Shown here: positions 54,233-64,000 of the stretch, piece after piece
Numbering within the stretch: position 1 is the first letter of the stretch
How the letters are laid out: each line of letters begins with the position of its first letter
Assembly: GCA_936432065.2 (NCBI GenBank)
Contig: OW386289.2
Coordinates: forward strand, 18,992,277 to 19,056,276
Direction: 5' to 3'
From: Rutpela maculata
Lineage: Eukaryota; Arthropoda; Insecta; Coleoptera; Cerambycidae
DNA: 64,000 bases
Notes under the pieces: generated by a model
Databases searched by the model: none
The model's input: the letters and a program-made list of their open reading frames with translations, nothing else
Told to the model about the DNA's origin: nothing
Made by a program: the position numbers and the translations under genes

Positions 54233-54608
54233 GTTAAAAACCAATGTCTACTGATTGACGTATCAATACCAGATGATGCTAATATCTCTGTAAAAGAGGC
54301 CGAAAAAATAAGCAAGTACAAAGACCTCGAGATAGAGATATCGCGTATGTGGGGCACTCAAACTAAAGTGATACCAGTTATAGTAGGGGCATTGGGAACC
54401 GTTAAATTTGGATTTCTGAATAACATCGAAAAGCTACCAGGAAAAGTCTGTCCATTCCAAGTACAAAAAATAGCACTCCTCGGTACCGCCCACATTATTC
54501 GTAAAGTACTGTCTATAGAGTAACGGACACAGTTACCAACATTAAACCTTAGGACTCAGGTAAAGTCCCGGTTAATAGGAAACCAGTAATAAGCTGAGAA
54601 AAACATAC
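54233..54608 (+). mobile_element. 3' fragment of a different R4-related LINE (B1)
   Basis: A 96-codon frame (54233-54523) ends the restriction-like endonuclease domain of another lineage. It includes CLLIDVSIPDDANISVKEAE, then KISKYKDLEIEISRMW and VIPVIVGALGTVKFGFLNN, and stops with TAA at 54521. The pattern D-x-S-I-P then K-x2-KYKDLEIE matches the R4/R2-type endonuclease end but differs strongly from copies A, C and D. An 85-bp 3' UTR runs to the next TAA tract. The copy is heavily 5'-truncated. Confidence 0.7.

Positions 54609-54644
<36 letters not shown>
54609..54644. repeat. (TAA)n tract
   Basis: About 12 TAA triplets between fragments B1 and B2. There is no long poly(A). Confidence 0.95.
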
Positions 54645-55418
54645 CAAGTGATCAACACAAACAACTATAAGAAATTTATAATAAAAGATCCCAATATTGT
54701 CTCTGACAAATGTAGAAAATGTCATCATAAGTCAGAAACTATACAGCACATAACATCAGGTTGCACATACTTGGCCAATACTGATTATTTGAATAGACAC
54801 AATCAGGTTTGTAATATTCTTCACCAGAAGTTGGCAAATAAGCACGGACTGCTTAACACTTATACACCATATTATAAATATCAGCCCCAGCCAGTACTGG
54901 AAAACGACTTTTACGCTCTACTACGATCGGGCCATTATCACCGATAGGCAGGTGACGAATAATCGGCCTGATATTGTGTTGCTGAACAAGAAAGTCAAGT
55001 CTGCATATCTGGAAGACGTCGCTGTACCTAACAATAATAACGTGTTGGAAAAATATCAAGAAAAAAAGACTAAGTATGCAGAACTCGCGATAGAAATCCA
55101 ACAAATGTGGCAAATAGATCGAGTAGATGTGATACCGATCATAGTGTCATCAACAGGGCTTATACCAACAACTTTAGAAGAAAGCCTCATCATGCTGGGA
55201 CTGCACGGAAACACATTCATCGATATCCAGAAAGCGGTCATTCTTAGCACATGTCACCTGGTTAGAAAATTCTTTCATGATAATTCTTAAAGCTTAATGC
55301 CTAGATGAGATGTATTTGTAGGACTATACGGTTTTCGAACTTTGGTCACCTAATCCTTTTGATGTCTTACATCCGGGATGGGTGAAATTTACCAACATAC
55401 GTTGAGATATATGAAAAG
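54645..55418 (+). mobile_element. 3' fragment of a third R4-related LINE (B2)
   Basis: Two frames joined by a shift near 54945. The first (54648-54947) has the CCHC motif CRKCHHKSETIQHITSGCTY. The second (54952-55290) has NRPDIVLLNKKVKSAYLEDV, then EKKTKYAELAIEIQQMW, VIPIIVSSTGLIPTTLEES and a short helical end. This is the zinc motif plus restriction-like endonuclease of an R4-type element. It resembles B1 more than Dong A/D but is distinct from it. The 128-bp 3' UTR ends at the TAA tract. Confidence 0.7.

Positions 55419-55498
<80 letters not shown>
55419..55498. repeat. (TAA)n tract
   Basis: About 26 uninterrupted TAA triplets before copy C. Confidence 0.95.
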
Positions 55499-56528
55499 TC
55501 GGTCTCGTATTCGACGTCAGACGAGGCGGCCGGCGCGGTGCTGACCCAGAGTCAGTCACTGAGCTTCAGCCAACTCGTCTGAAAGCCCAAATAAAAGCTG
55601 CCGAACAGGAGAGCCTGTTTAGGCAGCATGTCGATAAACCCATGCACGGTGTATTCTACAAAAACATGGAAACACTGGGTTTATCGACTAGGCTGACATT
55701 CACCTTTTTAAGGTCAGCTGGGCTTAAGTCGGAGACCGAGGGATTCATTGTGGCCTGTCAGGATGGTGTAATAAACACCTTGGTCTACCGGAGCCGCGTA
55801 ATGGGTGTAGAGGTCCCTGATACCAACTGCAGGTCCTGCCGTCAGGCGCCAGAATCGCTTATGCATTTGCTTTCAGCATGCCCGGTATACGCGATTTCGG
55901 CCTACATCCACCGCCATAACGCGGCTTTACGGGTGCTATACTACCATCTACGGCACTCGTATGGGGTAGACCAAACACCAGTGCTGCCTTACATCCCCGG
56001 AGATATTGAGTCCGTTGTCGAGAACGAGAGGTGCCGAATGTATTGGAACTACTCGTTCCCTACCGTCAGGCTAATTCAAGCCAACAAGCCTGACATAGTC
56101 CTCCTCGACCATCAGAACAAAGTGATGTTTGTAATCGAATTCTCAGCACCTGCTGAGACAAACATCGCTTTGAAGGAGGGGGAAAAACGGACCAAATATC
56201 GTGATCTCCGGTATGAGCTCCAAGTGCTGTACCCAGACTACTCTGTCAAGATGGTTGTCCTAATAATCGGCGTACTCGGAGGGATGAAGCCTTCGCTGCT
56301 CTCAGAATTGAAGATCATACCGGCCTGTCAGAATTCGGCAGAATGGTTGGCAGGCCAGATGCAGAAGGCGGTTATCTTGGGGTCCCTTCGTCTACTTAGA
56401 GCACACGATTTAGGTATTTGCAGTCACTAACTCCACAGGTCGTGGAGAGTGGCTGCAAGGAATTCGCCGGCGCGGCTACCGTGAGGTGTCGGAGGCCACG
56501 GAAGTCCTGTCCGGCAGCGGGCAACCCG
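55499..56528 (+). mobile_element. R4/Dong LINE copy C, 5'-truncated, second subfamily
   Basis: Contains only the last 309 codons of the ORF and a 98-bp 3' UTR (GTCGTGGAGAGTGGCTGCAA to GGGCAACCCG) that differs from the one in A and D. It begins directly after a TAA tract and ends in A14 then (TAA)n. Copy E carries the same 3' end almost unchanged. Confidence 0.85.
55501..56430 (+). CDS. Dong copy C: C-terminal RT tail and restriction-like endonuclease (partial)
   Basis: Open from the truncation point to the TAA at 56428-56430. It includes DKPMHGVFYKNMETLGLSTR, the CCHC motif CRSCRQAPESLMHLLSAC, and the endonuclease core NKPDIVLLDHQNKVMFVIEF, then EGEKRTKYRDLRYELQ, with the P-D and Glu positions of the PD-(D/E)xK fold kept. 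It ends DLGICSH rather than the DSRTQ of A and D. Without RT it cannot mobilise itself. Confidence 0.8.
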   Translation, partial: GLVFDVRRGGRRGADPESVTELQPTRLKAQIKAAEQESLFRQHVDKPMHGVFYKNMETLGLSTRLTFTFLRSAGLKSETEGFIVACQDGVINTLVYRSRVMGVEVPDTNCRSCRQAPESLMHLLSACPVYAISAYIHRHNAALRVLYYHLRHSYGVDQTPVLPYIPGDIESVVENERCRMYWNYSFPTVRLIQANKPDIVLLDHQNKVMFVIEFSAPAETNIALKEGEKRTKYRDLRYELQVLYPDYSVKMVVLIIGVLGGMKPSLLSELKIIPACQNSAEWLAGQMQKAVILGSLRLLRAHDLGICSH

Positions 56529-56540
56529 AAAAAAAAAAAA

Positions 56541-56585
<45 letters not shown>
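56529..56585. repeat. Poly(A) tail and (TAA)n tract after copy C
   Basis: A14 followed by about 14 TAA triplets, directly abutting copy D. Confidence 0.95.
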
Positions 56586-56586
<1 letters not shown>

Positions 56587-59500
56587 GTGCAAAACCCGGA
56601 CCGACAGCGCTAGCGCACCCGGGAGGGGAAAGAGAACTTCCCCTCTGGTGTCGGCCGTGGGCTTGTTAGGCTAACCACCTGTCAGGCCGAAATCTTCTGG
56701 TTCCAGGCAACAGAAGACAGGGCCCCCACAATCGACCCCATTCGGATGGGGGTCACAGGCATGGTGGTGGGGCCCAACCGGACGGATTGCCTGGCAATGA
56801 CGACCGCGAGCTACATGGACGCTTCGAGTGGACCGATGAGCTGAGGAATAATCTTCTGCTATGCTACGAAAGCAGTGAGCCCGCGCGAAGGGGATACATG
56901 GCGCGAATGCACGCTCTGTGGTGTGCAAGACACCCAGAGCACAGCGCCTTCACGCCACAAAATCTGCGTGACTATGTATCCCACCTTCGCAGCAGGGGCT
57001 ACGTGAGAGCTGTTCCTCAGCCGGTAAATGAGGCGGTCGAAGAGCCGCTGAATGAACCGGTTGTGGAGGCAGTTCTAGACGTTCCACCAAGACCAGAGGG
57101 CCTCAACACCAGAAGGGGGTTGCACTACATCAAACCCCCCAGATCAGAAGACCTAGCCAGAGTGGATGCTGAACTTCGTGAAGCGATACCAGAAGGGGCT
57201 GACATCTGGCACATAAATTGTGCCGTGTACGCTGCTGCCCAGCGCTTAACTCCGGGTGAGAGGCGGAATACTGCCTCCCCACAGGAGAGAGCGCGGCGGC
57301 GTATACAAAAGATGGAAGCCAAGATCCGGTCGGCGAGGCAACACGCATCCCGTATCCAATGTGTGATGGACTATATGGCGACCAATAGGACATTCACGCC
57401 TAAAGTTAGGCGCATAGCCGCCAATTTAAGACGCGTCCATCACACACTGAATGGGGCAGTGCTGCGAACCACCAAACAGCACTGCCTTGATCGGATACGG
57501 ATGCTAGTGACTTGTAAAAAGTCACTAGTGAGGCGGGCGAGGGGGCTGGCGGAAAACAATCTATTCCGCAAAAAGCCCTCGCGCCTTTTCGAACCGCCTC
57601 AGCGTGTTGTAGAGAATCCGCCGACTGTAGATCAGGTGGAAAACTTCTGGAAAACGCTCTACGGACAGAAGCTCCCACTCAACAGAGACACTCCAGCCCT
57701 GGCACACTTTGAAGCCTTTTGCCAAAGGTTTCAACAACCAAACGTGGTGTGCCAACCGATAACCCCAGAAGAGGTTCGAAGAGCTCTTGAGGGCTCTAAG
57801 AACTTTGCTGCTCCAGGTCCCGATGGGATAAATAACTTTTGGTGGAAAAAGTTTTCCAGTACCCACCACCATTTGGCCAGAATTTTTAATTCATGGCTAA
57901 ATGGGGAGCAGCAAATTCCTTCTTGGGTTGTCGAGGGGCGGACAGTGCTGATCCCGAAGAACGGAGATTTGTCTAACCCAAAAAATTACCGGCCGATAAC
58001 TTGCTTAAACGCATGCTACAAGTTGTTTACACGCATCTTGTACATGCGGGTGCTCCAAGCAGTTGAACGGGTTTACGAACGGGTATATGAGCAACAAGGG
58101 TCAAAGAGAGGTGTCGCTGGCTGCAAGGAGAACCTGCTGATCGACAGATGTATCACGCAGGACTCCGTGCAGTATAAGCGTAACCTCTCTATGGCCTGGA
58201 TCGACTACCGCAAGGCATTTGATATGACATCCCATGAGCTCATTGTCCACTTGCTCAGATGTCTTGCGGTGCCCGGTCCCGTAGTGAGATGTATCGAAGA
58301 ACTCATGCCGCTCTGGAGGACTCGCTTTACCATAACATCGGGTAATAGCAGAGTCCAGACAGAGCCGGTATTGTTCAGAAGGGGAGTATTTCAGGGAGAT
58401 TCCCTAAGCCCCCTTCTGTTTTGCATCTCGCTACTGCCATTATCCGTTTCGCTGCGAAATACCCGTGGCTACAACTGCGGTACCCCCGGCGATAGGAGGC
58501 ATAAGGTCACCCATCTGTTTTACATGGATGACCTTAAACTTTATGCCTCCGGAGAGAGGGATTTACGCCAGTCCCTCAGGGTGGTACAGGAGTACACGCA
58601 GGCTGTCGGTATGGAATTTGGGTTGGACAAGTGTGCACTAGTCCACCTCAAGAGAGGACGATGCGGTGACTACGGAGAGGATGCGCAGCTTGTGGACGGA
58701 AGCATCTTACATCACCTAGATGCCGGAGAGTCGTACACTTACTTGGGTGTCGAGCAACGCTCCACTCAAGAAGTGAGTGTAGTAAAAAACGCTCTCCGCG
58801 GCAAGTATCAGCACCGGCTCCGACAGATCTGGTCTTCAGAACTGTCGGGGAAGAACAAGGTGTCTGCTACCAATATGCTTGCCGTTCCGATCCTCCTCTA
58901 CTCCTTTGGAGTAATTAAATGGAATCAAGAGGAGCTGCGACAACTCGATGTAGGAACCCGAAAAAAGATGCATCTCTATAGGAGTTTGCATCCTAAATCG
59001 TCCGTTCCACGGTTATATCTCCCACGACATCGGGGAGGCCGTGGACTCTTGAGTTTGGAGAGTCTCCATAACAGGATGGTTCTGGATGGAGCCTGTAAGG
59101 TCATAAGGAGTTCGGATCCCCTCCTCTGCATGGTCCGAGACCATGAAAGTGCAGGAGTAGGAGCCTTTTTGTTTAAGGCAGCGCGCAGAGCCGCCGATGA
59201 ACTCGGTTTGGTCTTCGACGCTGAGCGGGTTAATCACGACTCTGTCACCGAGTTGGAACCTGCTCGGCAAAAAGCCCAAGTCAAAGCTGCTGAAATTGGT
59301 TTATTTCTGCAGCTACACTCGGATAAGCCATTGCACGGAGTCTTCTATAAAAATATAGAAGACCGTGGCTTATCCGAAAGGCTGACTTTTGCTTTCTTAA
59401 GGTCAGCCGGGCTAAAGTCTGAGACCGAGGGATTCATAATGGCGTGCCAGGATGGTGTATTCAACACACTCGTCTATCGAAGTCGTGTCATGGGTATAGA

Positions 59501-60211
59501 GGTCCCTGATGTCAGCTGCAGGACCTGCCACAGGGCGCCGGAGACATTAATGCATTTGCTGTCGGCTTGTCCAGTATATGCAGTCTCGGCCTATATCCAG
59601 AGGCACGACGCAGCATTACGAGTGCTTTATTATCACTTAAGGCACTCGTATGGGATAGACGAGACACCAGTGCTGCCTTACACTCCGGGGGATATTGAGT
59701 CCGTTGTGGGGAATGAGAAGTGTCTAATTTATTGGAACTACTCGTTTCCCACCGTCAGGCAAATACAAGCTAATAAGCCTGACATGGTCCTCCTCGACCA
59801 CCAACTCAAGACAATGTTTGTCGTGGAGTTCTCGGCTCCCGCGGAGAATAACATTGTCTTGAAGGAGGAGGAAAAACGGACGAAATATCGAGATTTGCTC
59901 TTCGAGCTCCGCAGGCTTTACCCTGGCCATACTGTTAAGCTAGTGGTCCTGATCATAGGAGCCCTCGGTGGAATGAGACACACGCTGCTTTCAGACCTAA
60001 AGATCATACCGGCATGCCGAAATTCGGCAGAGATCTTAGCCGGCAGGATGCAGAAGGCCATTATCCTCGGCTCATTACGTCTACTCAGGGCACACGATTC
60101 TCGGACCCAGTAGTCACTCACCCCACGGACGTGGGGAGTGGCAGCCAGTACTACCAGCTCCCCTCTGTGAGTGTCGGAGCCACAGAGTATAAAGGGTGAC
60201 TGGCTTTTACG
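56586..60211 (+). mobile_element. R4/Dong LINE copy D, open ORF
   Basis: Lies between TAA tracts and ends TGACTGGCTTTTACG then A22 and (TAA)n. The 5' end is slightly shorter than in copy A (it begins GGTGCAAAACCCGG). Its single ORF is uninterrupted, so it is the best candidate in the array for recent activity. Confidence 0.85.
56787..60113 (+). CDS. Dong copy D: reverse transcriptase with restriction-like endonuclease
   Basis: An open frame of 1108 codons. The N-terminal Myb-like DNA-binding region is FEWTDELRNNLLLCYESSEP, then HSAFTPQNLRDYVSHLRSRG. The RT includes VVEGRTVLIPKNGDLSNPKN, AWIDYRKAFDMTSHELIVHL, FQGDSLSPLLFCISLLPL and FYMDD at 58518-58532. The C-terminal CCHC motif is CRTCHRAPETLMHLLSAC (about 59517-59570). 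The restriction-like endonuclease is NKPDMVLLDHQLKTMFVVEF, then KEEEKRTKYRDLLFEL. This single-ORF layout is that of the R4 clade, whose Dong members insert in TAA repeats. The start is uncertain: the frame contains no ATG before the Myb-like region (TTG at 56787), whereas copy F has ATG at the aligned codon. No stop interrupts the frame. Confidence 0.85.
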   Translation: MPGNDDRELHGRFEWTDELRNNLLLCYESSEPARRGYMARMHALWCARHPEHSAFTPQNLRDYVSHLRSRGYVRAVPQPVNEAVEEPLNEPVVEAVLDVPPRPEGLNTRRGLHYIKPPRSEDLARVDAELREAIPEGADIWHINCAVYAAAQRLTPGERRNTASPQERARRRIQKMEAKIRSARQHASRIQCVMDYMATNRTFTPKVRRIAANLRRVHHTLNGAVLRTTKQHCLDRIRMLVTCKKSLVRRARGLAENNLFRKKPSRLFEPPQRVVENPPTVDQVENFWKTLYGQKLPLNRDTPALAHFEAFCQRFQQPNVVCQPITPEEVRRALEGSKNFAAPGPDGINNFWWKKFSSTHHHLARIFNSWLNGEQQIPSWVVEGRTVLIPKNGDLSNPKNYRPITCLNACYKLFTRILYMRVLQAVERVYERVYEQQGSKRGVAGCKENLLIDRCITQDSVQYKRNLSMAWIDYRKAFDMTSHELIVHLLRCLAVPGPVVRCIEELMPLWRTRFTITSGNSRVQTEPVLFRRGVFQGDSLSPLLFCISLLPLSVSLRNTRGYNCGTPGDRRHKVTHLFYMDDLKLYASGERDLRQSLRVVQEYTQAVGMEFGLDKCALVHLKRGRCGDYGEDAQLVDGSILHHLDAGESYTYLGVEQRSTQEVSVVKNALRGKYQHRLRQIWSSELSGKNKVSATNMLAVPILLYSFGVIKWNQEELRQLDVGTRKKMHLYRSLHPKSSVPRLYLPRHRGGRGLLSLESLHNRMVLDGACKVIRSSDPLLCMVRDHESAGVGAFLFKAARRAADELGLVFDAERVNHDSVTELEPARQKAQVKAAEIGLFLQLHSDKPLHGVFYKNIEDRGLSERLTFAFLRSAGLKSETEGFIMACQDGVFNTLVYRSRVMGIEVPDVSCRTCHRAPETLMHLLSACPVYAVSAYIQRHDAALRVLYYHLRHSYGIDETPVLPYTPGDIESVVGNEKCLIYWNYSFPTVRQIQANKPDMVLLDHQLKTMFVVEFSAPAENNIVLKEEEKRTKYRDLLFELRRLYPGHTVKLVVLIIGALGGMRHTLLSDLKIIPACRNSAEILAGRMQKAIILGSLRLLRAHDSRTQ

Positions 60212-60248
60212 AAAAAAAAAAAAAAAAAAAAAATAATAATAATAATAA
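60212..60248. repeat. Poly(A) tail and short (TAA)n tract after copy D
   Basis: A22 (60212-60233) then about five TAA triplets, then copy E. Confidence 0.95.
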
Positions 60249-60946
60249 GGGATCTGCCGTCAGGCGCCGGAATCGCTGATGCATTTGCTTTCAGCATGCC
60301 CGGTATACGCGATTTCGGCCTACATCCACCGCCATAACGCGGCTTTACGAGTGCTATACTACCACCTACGGCACTCGTATGGGGTAGACCAAACACCAGT
60401 GCTGCCTTACATCCCCGGAGATATTGAGTCCGTTGTCGAGAACGAGAGGTGCCGAATTTATTGGAACTACTCGTTCCCGACCGTCAGGCTAATTCAAGCC
60501 AACAAGCCTGACATAGTCCTCCTCGACCATCAGAACAAAGTGATGTTTGTCATCGAATTCTCAGCACCTGCTGAGACAAATATCGCTTTGAAGGAGGGGG
60601 AAAAACGGACCAAATATCGTGATCTCCGGTATGAGCTCCAAGTGCTGTACCCAGGCTACTCTGTCAAGATGGTCGTCCTAATAATCGGCGTACTCGGAGG
60701 GATGAAGCCTTCGCTGCTCTCAGAATTGAAGATCATACCGGCCTGTCAGAATTCGGCAGAATGGTTGGCAGGCCAGATGCAGAAGGCGGTTATCTTGGGG
60801 TCCCTTCGTCTACTTAGGGCACACGATTTAGGTATTTGCAGTCACTAACTCCACAGGTCGTGGAGAGTGGCTGCAAGGAATTCGCCGGCGCGGCTACCGT
60901 GAGGTGTCGGAGGCCACGGAAGTCCTGTCCGGCAGCGGGCAAACCG
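60249..60946 (+). mobile_element. R4/Dong LINE copy E, 5'-truncated, same subfamily as C
   Basis: Starts within the zinc motif and carries the C-type 3' UTR, ending GGGCAAACCG then poly(A). It is nearly identical to the corresponding part of copy C. Confidence 0.85.
60250..60848 (+). CDS. Dong copy E: restriction-like endonuclease fragment
   Basis: Open from the truncation point. It begins inside the CCHC motif (CRQAPESLMHLLSAC), then runs ISAYIHRHNAALRVLYYHLR, NKPDIVLLDHQNKVMFVIEF and EGEKRTKYRDLRYELQ, and ends DLGICSH at 60848. Only a few substitutions separate it from copy C, so both derive from a recently active subfamily. As a fragment it lacks RT. Confidence 0.75.

Positions 60947-64000
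<3,054 letters not shown>

Overview
This is eukaryotic DNA, most likely from an insect. It is AT-rich, has no operons or bacterial ribosome binding sites, and carries a repeat set typical of insect genomes: Jockey-, I- and LOA-like LINEs, R4/Dong LINEs, BEL/Pao and env-bearing Ty3/Gypsy (errantivirus-type) LTR elements, Tc1/mariner-like DNA elements and many MITEs. The order of insect cannot be fixed from the sequence. I found no convincing intact host gene, rRNA or tRNA gene; the window is essentially a transposable-element deposit.

Layout. 1-8.7 kb: AT-rich DNA with a complete but broken Jockey-clade LINE (1081-5907, minus strand, 17-bp target duplication) inserted in a tRNA-like/SINE-like sequence, then a 1.1-kb foldback repeat (6722-7920).

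8.75-34.4 kb: one mariner-like transposon (8748-34375, near-identical terminal inverted repeats, TA at both ends) whose transposase gene was split by later insertions. These are an AT-rich block of unknown origin that contains a MITE, a BED-finger remnant and an exon-like ORF; an errantivirus-type Gypsy element (13686-22192, identical 361-bp LTRs, TGTA/TACA target duplication); and a BEL/Pao element (23282-33954, TGTTC duplication). The BEL integrase gene is itself split by an intact I-like LINE (24564-30488, 13-bp duplication, ORF1 and ORF2 both open).

34.5-40.4 kb: a MITE with long palindromes beside it and an LOA-like LINE (34832-40197) inserted in it. The LINE has a 14-bp duplication and a possible HDV-like ribozyme fold at its 5' end.

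40.4-45 kb: several MITEs and a second foldback, no genes. 45-50.3 kb: a second, plus-strand BEL/Pao element, multiply mutated (RT YVDD to YVGD, protease DSG to DPG) and cut off in the integrase.

50.3-64 kb: an array of R4/Dong-clade LINEs on the plus strand, every copy bounded by (TAA)n microsatellite. One copy (near 56787-60113) has a fully open 1108-codon RT plus restriction-like endonuclease frame. One copy ends inside its ORF in a poly(A) tract. Two small fragments come from different R4-related lineages. The elements insert into (TAA)n and carry poly(A)-(TAA)n at their 3' ends, so each insertion leaves new target sequence for the next.

Inferred order for the central nest: mariner first, then the unknown block and MITE, then Gypsy; BEL into the mariner, then the I-like LINE into BEL. 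The Gypsy element and the I-like LINE look youngest.
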